A stretch of DNA of 64,000 nt from JADLBR01 sp020847615 (GTDB lineage Bacteria > Verrucomicrobiota > Verrucomicrobiia > JADLBR01): contig JAPKHT010000008.1 in assembly GCA_026646655.1 (NCBI GenBank), positions 1 through 64,000 on the forward strand, given 5' to 3'. Each line of letters starts with the position of its first letter. The first letter of the stretch is position 1. This document shows positions 27,180-35,206 of this stretch, one piece after another. A program made the position numbers and the translations under genes. Below the pieces are notes generated by a model. It saw only the letters and a program-made list of their open reading frames with translations, made no database searches and had not been told where the DNA came from.

Positions 27180-28262
27180 TCAGATCGGCCCCGGCGGGGG
27201 ATGCGCGGTCTCCGCCTCGATGCGGGCCTTTTCGGCGGGCCACTTGGCGAGGAGGACCGCGACCCAGCGCAAGTCGTCGGTATTCTCCAGCGCGATCTTC
27301 AGGATCATGGTCAGCGGCACCGAGAGCAGCATTCCCATCGGGCCCCAGACCCAGCCCCAGAACACCAGCGACAGGATCACCACCAGCGTCGAGATGCCAA
27401 ACTGGCGCCCCTGCAAGGTGGGCTCGATGATGTTGCCCAGGGCCACGTTGATCCCGATGTAACCGAGCATCACCAGGAACGCCTGGCCCGGGCCGCCGAA
27501 CAGCCCGAGGATGATGGGCGGTATCGCGGCCAGGATGGACCCGATCGTCGGGATGTAGTTCAGCGCGAAGGCCACGATGCCCCACAGGATGGGAAAATCG
27601 ACGCCGAGCAGGGCCGTCCACAGCCCCGCCAGGATGCCCGTCACGAGGCTCACGCCCGTCTTGATCCCGAGGTACTGCTGCACCTCGCCAACGATCTTCC
27701 GAAAGCGGCCCAGGTCGGCTTTCTCGCCGAGCAGGAAGCGCAGCTTCTCCGGGAAACCGGATGCCTCGGCCAGCATGAACACCATGATCAGCAGGACGAG
27801 GAACGTGCTGGAGAGCACGGAGGCCAGGCGGGCCACGGTGCCCTGCGCCAGGTCGATCACGGCGCCCGGGTCGATCAGGGAGAGCGGCACCTCCTTGGCC
27901 ATCGGAACGCCCCGGTCGACCAGCCACTGCACCCCGTCCCGGATCAAACCCTCCATCTGCTTCCGGTACTTCGGGACGGCTGCCTGGAATTGGCTCAGCG
28001 ACTCGGTCGCCAGAAAGATGACCACGCTGAGGACGGCGACGATGGCCAGCACCGACAGCAGCACGGCGACGGGGCGCGGCACGCCGCGCCTCTGCATGCC
28101 CAGCATCATCGGCACGCTCAGGATCGCCAGAAACAGCGCCAGCGAGAAAGGCAGCAGCACCGGGGACGCCATCTTCAGGCCGTGCACCACCACGACCAGG
28201 CACGCCGCCACGAAGAGGAATCGCGCCCCCGCCTTGCTGCTGCCGCCCAGCACGGGGTTCAT
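27180..28262 (-). CDS. AI-2E family transporter (permease)
   Basis: Polytopic inner-membrane protein of 360 residues belonging to the AI-2E/PerM/TqsA family, whose members export small molecules or act as Na+/H+ antiporters. Hydrophobic segments are clear at the N-terminus (FLFVAACLVVVVHGL, VLLPFSLALFLAILSVPMML, VAVLLSVLAIVAVLSVVIFL) and in the C-terminal half. Typical C-terminal blocks are ILWGIVAFALNYIPTIGSI, then NIIEPTLQGRQFG-like NIIEPTL and GPMGMLLSVPLTMI. ATG at 28262 is preceded by GGGGGGAG, a good Shine-Dalgarno sequence. The substrate cannot be told from sequence. Confidence 0.9.
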   Translation of the reverse strand: MNPVLGGSSKAGARFLFVAACLVVVVHGLKMASPVLLPFSLALFLAILSVPMMLGMQRRGVPRPVAVLLSVLAIVAVLSVVIFLATESLSQFQAAVPKYRKQMEGLIRDGVQWLVDRGVPMAKEVPLSLIDPGAVIDLAQGTVARLASVLSSTFLVLLIMVFMLAEASGFPEKLRFLLGEKADLGRFRKIVGEVQQYLGIKTGVSLVTGILAGLWTALLGVDFPILWGIVAFALNYIPTIGSILAAIPPIILGLFGGPGQAFLVMLGYIGINVALGNIIEPTLQGRQFGISTLVVILSLVFWGWVWGPMGMLLSVPLTMILKIALENTDDLRWVAVLLAKWPAEKARIEAETAHPPPGPI

Positions 28263-28500
28263 CGCACTCCCCCCGGCGCCGGCGGGTCCGCCTGTCGAAA
28301 GACCACGCTCACTCCCCCCACATGCCACGAACACCCGGCCGTTGCAAGATTGCCGTGGCGCGCCGCACCAGGGGGGCGGGGGCGGCGCCCCCCCCGGATG
28401 GTCGGGACCGCGCTTGACGGGGGTCCTGACGGATTCATGATGCCCATAAGAGAATCTGGTTTGGCAAAAGGGCCCTTCCGGACAGCTCTGTGGAGGCACC

Positions 28501-30243
28501 GTGGCCAAGTCGAAAGTCGAGGAGATCAAGGAACAGAGCCGGCAGTTGCGCGGCACGATCGCGGAGACGCTCGCGGGCGAGGCGACGCATTTTTCCGAGG
28601 AGGACTACCAGCTGCTGAAGTTCCACGGGAGCTACCAGCAGGATGACCGGGACCTGCGCGCGGACCGCAAGAGGCAGGGCCTGGACAAGGCGTGGATGAT
28701 GATGGTGCGCTGCAAGAGTCCGGGCGGCGACATGACCGCGGAGCAGTGGCTGGCGCACGACCGGATCGCGGACGAGCTGGCCAATGGCACCCTGCGCCTC
28801 ACCAGCCGTCAGGGCGTCCAGTTCCACGGCGTGCTCAAGGGCAACCTCAAGGAGGTCATCGCGCGGATCAACCGCTCCGGCCTGACGACGCTGGGGGCAT
28901 GCGGCGATGTCGTGCGCAACACCATGGCCCCCGCAACGCCCCTCAAGACGCCGGCGCACATCGCCTGCCAGTTGCTGGCGCGCGAGATCAGCCGCGAGTT
29001 CTTGCCCAAGACCACCGCGTATCCCGAGATCTGGCTCGACGGAGAGAAGCTGAACTTCGAGCCCGGCAAGGAGGTCGAGGAGCCGGTCTACGGGAAGCAC
29101 TACCTGCCGCGGAAGTTCAAGATCGGCATGGCGGTGCCGCCGCGCAACGACTGCGACATCTACACGCAGGACGTCGGGTTGGTGTGCCACGCCACGGCCG
29201 ACGCGGTCGAGGGATTCACGGTCCTGGTCGGGGGAGGCTTCGGCATGTCGCACGGCCAGGCGCTAACGTACCCCGTGCTGGCGAGGCCCCTCTTCTTCGT
29301 CAAACCCGAGCACGTGATCGAGGCCGTGCTCGCCATCATCGCCGCGCAGCGCGACCACGGGAACCGCGAGGACCGCAAGCAGGCCCGCCTCAAGTACGTC
29401 ATCGAGAAACACGGGATCGACTGGTTCCGCAAGGAGGTGCTGGCCCGCATGAAGGCGCCGACCGCGCCGGCGCGGGAGGTGCGGTTCGACACCGTGGGCG
29501 ACATGCTCGGCTGGCACGAGCAGGGCGACGGCAGGCTGTTCTGCGGCGTCCACGTCGAGCACGGGCGCGTCAAGGATGGCGAGGTCGCCCGATACCGATC
29601 GGCGTTCCGCGCCATCGCGCAGAAGATCGGGTGCCCCCTCCGCATCACGCCGAATTCGCGGATCCTGTTCTACGACATCGACCCCTCGCGGCGCGCCGAG
29701 GTCGACGCGATACTCGCGGGGCATGGCGTGCCCCTGCCGTCCGGCATGACCGAGGCGCGCAAGACCTCGCACGCCTGCGTCTCGCTGCCCACCTGCGGCC
29801 TCGGTCTCGCCGAGAGCGAGCGCGTCTTCGGCTCCGTCATGGACAAGATCGACGCCGTGCTCCGCGATCTGAAATTGGACGGGGAACCCCTCCTGATCCG
29901 CATGACGGGCTGCCCCAACGGCTGCTCCCGGCCCTACAACGCCGACCTCTCCTTCGTGGGCCGCGCGCCCGGCAAGTACGCCTTCTACGCGGGCGGCTCG
30001 CACCGCGGCGATCGGCTCGCCGGCCTAGAAAAGAAGGTCGTCACCGAGGAGGAGATCCCGTCCGTCGTGCGCGGGTACCTCGAGGAGTTCGTCAGGGGGC
30101 GCAAGGCCGGCGAGTCCTTCACGGACTTCTGGGGCCGCACCCGCGGCAGCGGGGCCGCGCCGCACCCGTCCCAGTTCCACGAGGAGTTCGCCGAGCGCGC
30201 CGCCAAGGGCCCCGGCAAGGGCTGCTCCGGGGCGGAGGGCTGA
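28501..30243 (+). CDS. cysI: assimilatory sulfite reductase, siroheme/[4Fe-4S] hemoprotein
   Basis: Reduces sulfite to sulfide, the step after CysH. The 580-residue, two-repeat sulfite/nitrite reductase fold is complete. Siroheme- and cluster-binding cysteines are in ACVSLPTCGLG (C-x5-C) and TGCPNGCSRP (C-x3-C). The substrate-binding region includes RLTSRQGVQFHG. The start is GTG at 28501 with TGGAGG five bases upstream. The electron donor is uncertain: no flavoprotein subunit (cysJ) lies nearby, so ferredoxin or a distant partner is possible. The gene is about 21 kb from the other cys genes. Confidence 0.92.
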   Translation: MAKSKVEEIKEQSRQLRGTIAETLAGEATHFSEEDYQLLKFHGSYQQDDRDLRADRKRQGLDKAWMMMVRCKSPGGDMTAEQWLAHDRIADELANGTLRLTSRQGVQFHGVLKGNLKEVIARINRSGLTTLGACGDVVRNTMAPATPLKTPAHIACQLLAREISREFLPKTTAYPEIWLDGEKLNFEPGKEVEEPVYGKHYLPRKFKIGMAVPPRNDCDIYTQDVGLVCHATADAVEGFTVLVGGGFGMSHGQALTYPVLARPLFFVKPEHVIEAVLAIIAAQRDHGNREDRKQARLKYVIEKHGIDWFRKEVLARMKAPTAPAREVRFDTVGDMLGWHEQGDGRLFCGVHVEHGRVKDGEVARYRSAFRAIAQKIGCPLRITPNSRILFYDIDPSRRAEVDAILAGHGVPLPSGMTEARKTSHACVSLPTCGLGLAESERVFGSVMDKIDAVLRDLKLDGEPLLIRMTGCPNGCSRPYNADLSFVGRAPGKYAFYAGGSHRGDRLAGLEKKVVTEEEIPSVVRGYLEEFVRGRKAGESFTDFWGRTRGSGAAPHPSQFHEEFAERAAKGPGKGCSGAEG

Positions 30244-30270
30244 CCCGAGAATTGCCGCAGCGCTTCCCGT

Positions 30271-30314
30271 GGCCGAACGCGTGAGCGTTTGGCCCAAGCC
30301 TCGCGGGCTACGCC
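30271..30314. repeat. palindromic repeat family 2, copy after cysI
   Basis: Shares GGCCGAACGCGTGAGCGTTT, GGCCCAAGCCTCGCGG and CTACGCC with the copy at 27097. It starts 28 bases after the cysI stop and is less symmetric than that copy. Confidence 0.6.
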
Positions 30315-30350
30315 GACGCGACTGACCTGCATCGGGCGGTCTTGCTTTGC

Positions 30351-30391
30351 GCCAGCCCGGCGGACTTGGCAAAGTCCGACGGGCTGGTAGG
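30351..30391. repeat. palindromic repeat family 1, copy upstream of the amidase gene
   Basis: A near-perfect palindrome: CCAGCCCG with CGGGCTGG as outer arms and CGGACTT with AAGTCCG around a GGCA loop. Its right end runs into TAGGAG (30388-30393), which is also the likely ribosome-binding site of the downstream gene. Confidence 0.8.
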
Positions 30392-30399
30392 AGTTGAAG

Positions 30400-31305
30400 A
30401 TGCCGCGAAAGAAGAACCCACGTGACGGGAAGTTCTCCATCGGGGTGATCCAGATGGCGCTGTCGGCGAGGCCCTCCGAGAACATGAAGGCCGCCGCCGC
30501 GCGCGTCGCGCGGGCCGCGCGCTCCGGCGCGCAGGTCATCTGCCTGCCCGAACTGTACCGGTCGCAATACTTCTGCCAGCGGGAGGACGCGGCGCTCTTC
30601 GACCTCGCCGAGCCGGCCCACGGCCCATCCTTCAAACTCTTCTCCGGCGTCGCGCGCAAGCACCGCGTGGCCCTCGTCGTGCCCTTCTTCGAGCGCCGCG
30701 CGGCAGGCCTGTACCACAACAGCGCCCTGGTCATCGATGCCGATGGCTCGCTCGCCGGACTCTACCGCAAGATGCACATCCCCGACGACCCGGCCTATTA
30801 CGAGAAATTCTATTTCACGCCCGGCGATCTCGGTTTCCGCGCATTCGACACGCGATTTGGCCGCATTGGCGTGCTGATCTGCTGGGACCAGTGGTACCCC
30901 GAGGCCGCCCGTCTCACCGCGCTCCAGGGCCCCTCGGTCCTCTTCTATCCCACCGCCATCGGCTGGCACCCCGAGGAGAAGAAACGGCTCGGCGAACGCC
31001 AGCGCGATGCCTGGTTCACCGTGCAGCGCGGCCACGCCATCGCCAACGGCACCTACGTCGCCGCCGCCAACCGCACCGGCCTGGAGCGGCCCGTGAAAGG
31101 CCAGGACGGCATCGAGTTCTGGGGCACCTCCTTCATCGCCGACCCGCAGGGTGCCGTCGTGGCCAAGGCCGGCACCGCATCCGAGGAGACGCTCATCGCC
31201 GAGGTCGACCCGGCCCACCTGGAGGACATCCGCCGCAACTGGCCCTTCCTCCGCGACCGCCGCATCGACGCCTACGGCGATATCACCCGCCGCATGATCG
31301 ATTGA
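30400..31305 (+). CDS. aguB: N-carbamoylputrescine amidase
   Basis: Nitrilase-superfamily enzyme that hydrolyses N-carbamoylputrescine to putrescine, CO2 and ammonia in arginine-derived polyamine synthesis. The catalytic triad is visible: Glu in CLPELYRSQYF, Lys in YRKMHIPDDP, and Cys in LICWDQWYPEAAR. The blocks EKFYFTPGD, LFYPTAIGWHP and FWGTSFIADPQG closely follow AguB. Length is 301 residues. ATG at 30400 has TAGGAG six bases upstream; a TTG two codons earlier is open too. The partner agmatine deiminase is not in the window. Family 1 palindromes lie directly before and after the gene. Confidence 0.9.
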   Translation: MPRKKNPRDGKFSIGVIQMALSARPSENMKAAAARVARAARSGAQVICLPELYRSQYFCQREDAALFDLAEPAHGPSFKLFSGVARKHRVALVVPFFERRAAGLYHNSALVIDADGSLAGLYRKMHIPDDPAYYEKFYFTPGDLGFRAFDTRFGRIGVLICWDQWYPEAARLTALQGPSVLFYPTAIGWHPEEKKRLGERQRDAWFTVQRGHAIANGTYVAAANRTGLERPVKGQDGIEFWGTSFIADPQGAVVAKAGTASEETLIAEVDPAHLEDIRRNWPFLRDRRIDAYGDITRRMID

Positions 31306-31307
31306 CC

Positions 31308-31340
31308 AGGAATCTGTCGGACTGCGTCCGCCAGATTCCT
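31308..31340. repeat. palindromic repeat family 1, hairpin after aguB
   Basis: AGGAATCTG(T)CGGAC with GTCCG(C)CAGATTCCT forms a long, nearly perfect stem starting three bases past the aguB stop. Position and structure suggest a transcription end or mRNA-stabilising hairpin; no U-tract follows. Confidence 0.75.
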
Positions 31341-31426
31341 CGCTCGCGCTGGCGCGCGAGGAGGCGCGACCTGCGAGTTCTGCCACAACATCGCTCGCGA
31401 CCCCGTGCACGCCCACGACTGCCACC

Positions 31427-31519
31427 CACGCTGCTCCACGTGCCGCCGTCGACCGCGAGCATCTGACCTTCCGCCACCAGGTACGCCGCTTCCGCCTCAC
31501 CGATGTCCGCGGGAAGGTC
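31427..31519 (-). pseudogene. C-terminal remnant of a short-chain dehydrogenase
   Basis: One minus-strand frame reads DLPADIGEAEAAYLVAEG followed by QMLAVDGGTWSS. This is the usual end of an SDR enzyme, where a helix and then the TGQxLxVDGG-like strand close the Rossmann fold. Nothing else of the gene remains on either side, and no start codon fits. It abuts the stop of the putative restriction endonuclease gene, so it is probably a gene cut by integration of the restriction-modification island. The evidence is a roughly 30-residue match recognised by eye. Confidence 0.5.
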
Positions 31520-31551
31520 GCAAGGCCGATCATCGCTTGACCCTGAGAACC

Positions 31552-32259
31552 CTATCCGCCGATCCGCCAAGATCCATGAACAATGCACAGCTCTTTGCGA
31601 AGATTCGAGATCGTTACCTTCGCATCGGACCTGTCCAACTTCAACCGAAAGTCCGGTGGCGTCTTTCCCACAGGGATGTCGACGGTGGGACCATCTGCGC
31701 GGAAGAACCGCTGAGGGACATCCAAGATCGGCTCGAACAGCGTTCCGGGAACTTCCACAAGCTCGTAGACGGACGTCTTGGCGAAATAGCGCAGTTGGAA
31801 GATCCCGTCGACCTCCGTCGTGTATCGGCGAAAGAGTTCGATTGTAAGCTGTTGGCGTCTCCGCGCGGTGCGGCAGTCCTGGATCCAGGCCGCCTCCGTG
31901 AGCTTGCTGATGTGAAGGATCGAGTCCCGCATCGATTGAGCCTTCGACGACTTGAGGCTCAGGCGTTTTCCATGGACGGAAATGTCCCAAAACCGTTGTC
32001 CTTTCGGCGCGACCTCAATTGCGAGACCCGCCTGTCGGCAAGAGGCCTCGAACGCGGCCTCGAATCCCTCCTGGAACAGGGGATTCCCCATGAACACGTG
32101 CTGGGCAAGAAGACGCGAACGAAACTCATCAGCAAACGCCCGATCGACAAGATCAGATTCGGGATTGATCTCTTCTCGGCAAGGAGTCCTTAGGGCAGCG
32201 ACAAGCTCTGCGACGCGGCGCCCCTCGGCTTGGTTAAGCGGCGGATCGAAGGTTTGCAT
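31552..32259 (-). CDS. putative type II restriction endonuclease
   Basis: A 235-residue protein with no family I can name. Its position directly after, and overlapping by 26 bases, a DNA cytosine methyltransferase gene argues that it is the cognate nuclease. A possible PD-(D/E)xK-like site is WDISVHGKRLSLKSSKA (Asp92, Lys103), with Ser in place of the usual acidic residue before the Lys. The gene is visibly less GC-rich than its surroundings, in line with acquisition by transfer. No signal peptide or membrane segment is present. The recognition sequence cannot be read from the protein. Confidence 0.65.
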   Translation of the reverse strand: MQTFDPPLNQAEGRRVAELVAALRTPCREEINPESDLVDRAFADEFRSRLLAQHVFMGNPLFQEGFEAAFEASCRQAGLAIEVAPKGQRFWDISVHGKRLSLKSSKAQSMRDSILHISKLTEAAWIQDCRTARRRQQLTIELFRRYTTEVDGIFQLRYFAKTSVYELVEVPGTLFEPILDVPQRFFRADGPTVDIPVGKTPPDFRLKLDRSDAKVTISNLRKELCIVHGSWRIGG

Positions 32260-33445
32260 GGAAAAGTGACGGTTGCGCCGACCGGATGATGTCTGACTTT
32301 CGCAAGTGGGTCTGCGGCAGAATCACGCTTGCGATTTCAGGCCGTTTGCCGGTCAGAATCCAGTGGCAAACGTGGGCCAATTGGAACGCGACGAGAGGCG
32401 GCACGGCGTCGCCGATGTGCCGATACATATTCGAGATTGCCGTGCCATAGAACTCGAAATCGTTTGGGAATCCTTGCAGCGCGGCCATCTCGCGGACCGT
32501 GCAGAGACGATTCTCCTGGGGGTGCGCGTACCTCCCGTTACCAATGTGCGCGCACTCACGCTTGATGGTGGGCGCCGGCTTGTTCCACGCCATTCGACCA
32601 TATACATCGGGGTGGGAGCCGAACTTGCGCGCCGCCGCCCGCCTCTTCATGGCATCAGTCAGAAGCGACCCCGAGTCCGGGCGCGCCAGCAGGTCCATCC
32701 ATGATCCGCCGTCCTTGGGTACGGAGGCCAAGCGGCGCTCCACTTCGGGATCTGCAAAACGAGGATACAGATCGCTCCCCGAGGAGCGTGCGTCAATCGA
32801 AGAGAACGCACGACGGACGGTGATGGCCTCTGGCCTGATCGCCCACCCGTCCCAGAGTGCGTCTAGGGTGAACAACGGCAGATTGGACCTTGCCGCGATC
32901 ACGATGGCCCGCTCCCGCTGCTGCGGCAAACCGAAGGCCGAAAGCATGTAATTCCGGCCAACGACATTGTAGCCATTCTGTTCGAGGAATTCCCTGAACC
33001 AGACGAAGTGGTGGTGGAAGTTCCCGCGGATGAGCTCGCGGGCGTTCTCCATCACCACGATTTCGGCGTTGAGCGCAACCGCGAATTGAGCCGACTTACG
33101 AACAAGGCTGTTGCGCTTATCGTCTCGCAAGTGGTTCATCGGGTTTGTCCGACTGAAACCGGTGCAGGGCGGACACACCGTGAGAACGTGAATGGGAAGG
33201 CCCGGTGGTATGCCTAGCGCCTCGCCTAGGTCTTCCGGGGCGATCCGGGAAAGGTCGATGGCCGTCGGCTCGATGCCGAGATTTCTCTGGAACGTCGTGT
33301 TGCATTGGAGCGTGCCCACGCCAACGCTGGGCTTTCCAATTTCGGCGTCTGCGGCCGCGACGATCTCGAACGCCGAATGGCTCTGGAAACCGAAGCTCAT
33401 CCCGCCCGCTCCAGAAAAGAGATCCGCGAAGCGGAATGGGGGCAT
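32234..33445 (-). CDS. DNA (cytosine-5) methyltransferase
   Basis: Methylates C5 of cytosine in a specific DNA site and protects it from the nuclease encoded downstream. Motifs are in the standard order: I FADLFSGAGGMSFG (SAM binding), IV VCPPCTGFS with the catalytic Cys, VI MENARELI, VIII QQRER, a target-recognition region around residues 200-330, then LQGFPNDF and X RHIGDAVPP. ATG at 33445 starts just before motif I and gives 403 residues; GTG at 33580 would add a 45-residue basic, low-complexity extension. The lower GC content suggests horizontal acquisition together with the endonuclease gene. Confidence 0.9.
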   Translation of the reverse strand: MPPFRFADLFSGAGGMSFGFQSHSAFEIVAAADAEIGKPSVGVGTLQCNTTFQRNLGIEPTAIDLSRIAPEDLGEALGIPPGLPIHVLTVCPPCTGFSRTNPMNHLRDDKRNSLVRKSAQFAVALNAEIVVMENARELIRGNFHHHFVWFREFLEQNGYNVVGRNYMLSAFGLPQQRERAIVIAARSNLPLFTLDALWDGWAIRPEAITVRRAFSSIDARSSGSDLYPRFADPEVERRLASVPKDGGSWMDLLARPDSGSLLTDAMKRRAAARKFGSHPDVYGRMAWNKPAPTIKRECAHIGNGRYAHPQENRLCTVREMAALQGFPNDFEFYGTAISNMYRHIGDAVPPLVAFQLAHVCHWILTGKRPEIASVILPQTHLRKSDIIRSAQPSLFHANLRSAA

Positions 33446-33695
33446 CTTGCCGTTCGGGGCCACACTGAACTCCGGGTGACTCTCGCGAAGGTCCCCGGTG
33501 GTCTTGCCGTGAGATCGCCTTTGGTTTCCGGGTCGACTCTTTGGCGTGTTTGGGCCTCGCGGATGTCGCCGTCTCCTCACGGCCTCCCCCTATCGCAACG
33601 CTCATCAACGAACTCGAAGGATTTCATGGCGTTTCCGAATCGATGCTATCATAAGCAGCGAGTGGCGCGAGCGGATTGTTGATGGGGGCGCAGGC

Positions 33696-35174
33696 TCACC
33701 GCAGCCGCGCCACGATCGCCGCCACGCGTTCGGTGACTTCCTTGGGCATGGAGAGTTCCCTGGGCCAGCCGCGGCGGTAGCCCTCGCCGGGGAGTTTCGT
33801 GGTGGCGTCGATGCCCATGTGGGAGCCGATGTTGGGCTCGGTGGGGGCGTGGTCGAGGCTGTCGCAGGGCCCCTTCGTGAAGATCGTGTCGCGCTCGGGG
33901 TCGACGTTCGCGCACAGGTGGAAGAGGACGTCGGACGTGTCGTGGACATTCACGTGGGCGTCGACGGCCACGATGATCTTGGAGAACATCATCTGCCCCA
34001 TGCCCCAGAGGCCGTGCATGATCTTGAAGGCCTGGTAGGGGTACTGCTTCTTGATGCTGACGAAGACGAGGTTGTGGAAGACGCCCTCGGCGGGCAGCGC
34101 GATATCCACGATCTCGGGGAAATTCATGCGGAAGACCGGCATGAAGATGCGGACCGACGCGGTGCCCAGATAGAAGTCCTCCATCGGGGGCTTGCCGACG
34201 ATCGTGGCGGGATAGACGGCGTCGCGGCGGTGGGTGATGGCGGTGACGTGGAAGACGGGATACTTATCCACGGGCGTGTAGAAGCCGGTGTGGTCGCCGA
34301 AGGGCCCCTCGTCGCGGGGGGGCTCGGCGGGATCGACGTAGCCCTCGATCACGAAATCGGAGTCGGCGGGCACCTCGAGGTCGCAGGTCTCGCACCGCAC
34401 GAGGGCGGGGGACTTGCGGCGCAGGAATCCGGCCAGGAGAATCTCGTCGAGGCCATCGGGCATGGGCGCGGTGGCGGCGAATGTGTAGATCGGGTCGCCG
34501 CCGAGGCAGACGGCCACGGGCATCCGCTCGCCGCGCTCATAGTATCGCCGCCCGTGGCGGGCGCCGACCTTGTGGAGCTGCCAGTGCATGCCGGTCGTGG
34601 TCCCGTCGAAGACCTGCATGCGGTACATGCCGATGTTGCGCTCGCCGGTGTCGGGGTCGCGCGTGTGCACGTTGGGCAGCGTGATGAATGGCCCGCCGTC
34701 CTCGGGCCAGCACTTCAGCACGGGCAACCCCGACAGGTCGAGGCCGCCGCCCGCGCCATCCATCCGGCGGATGACCTCCTTGCACGGGCCGGTGCCGGCG
34801 CGCGTGGGCCGGGCGTGCACCACGCCGAAGCCTCGCCTGAGCAATTCCCATCCCTCCGCCAGCGAGCGCGGCGGCTTGGCCTTGAGCAAGAACGCCATCT
34901 CGTCGGCGACCTCGTCGGGCGTCCGCCCGCCCAGCACGCGCCGCATGCGCTCCGCCGAGCCAAACAGGTTGATGCCCACGGGGAAGTTTGAGCGGTCCCC
35001 CCGGGGCAGGGTCGCGTTCTCGAAGAGGAGCGCCCTTCCCCCGCCCGGCGATTTCATGGCCGCGTCGGCGACCGCCGTGACCTCGAGCTCGCAGGAGACC
35101 GCCTCCCGCACGCGCAGCAGTTCGCCGGCGCGGTCCAGTTCGTCGACAAAGGCGCGGATTCCGTCGAAGGCCAC
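33696..35174 (-). CDS. ubiD: UbiD family decarboxylase
   Basis: Prenylated-FMN-dependent (de)carboxylase, in many bacteria 4-hydroxy-3-polyprenylbenzoate decarboxylase of ubiquinone or menaquinone synthesis. The 492 residues carry family blocks VGINLFGSAERM, GMYRMQVFDGTTTGMHWQLH, GGDPIYTFAATAPMP, EGPFGDHTGFYTP (with the conserved catalytic-region Glu/Asp) and IVAVDAHVNVHDTSDV. GTG at 35174 begins MAFDGIRAFVDEL, matching family N-termini; upstream codons would run into the GH88 gene, which ends at 35207. No clear Shine-Dalgarno sequence is seen. The flavin prenyltransferase partner (ubiX) is not in the window, so the real substrate is open. Confidence 0.88.
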   Translation of the reverse strand: MAFDGIRAFVDELDRAGELLRVREAVSCELEVTAVADAAMKSPGGGRALLFENATLPRGDRSNFPVGINLFGSAERMRRVLGGRTPDEVADEMAFLLKAKPPRSLAEGWELLRRGFGVVHARPTRAGTGPCKEVIRRMDGAGGGLDLSGLPVLKCWPEDGGPFITLPNVHTRDPDTGERNIGMYRMQVFDGTTTGMHWQLHKVGARHGRRYYERGERMPVAVCLGGDPIYTFAATAPMPDGLDEILLAGFLRRKSPALVRCETCDLEVPADSDFVIEGYVDPAEPPRDEGPFGDHTGFYTPVDKYPVFHVTAITHRRDAVYPATIVGKPPMEDFYLGTASVRIFMPVFRMNFPEIVDIALPAEGVFHNLVFVSIKKQYPYQAFKIMHGLWGMGQMMFSKIIVAVDAHVNVHDTSDVLFHLCANVDPERDTIFTKGPCDSLDHAPTEPNIGSHMGIDATTKLPGEGYRRGWPRELSMPKEVTERVAAIVARLR

Positions 35175-35206
35175 GGCGGCAAGGGTCGATCGCGACCCGC
35201 CCCGTG

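Noticed and set aside
31375..31440. Cys/His-rich plus-strand peptide (CEFCHN...CHPRCSTC) suggesting a heme or zinc motif.
   Set aside because: It has no start codon or family context and overlaps the minus-strand SDR remnant.
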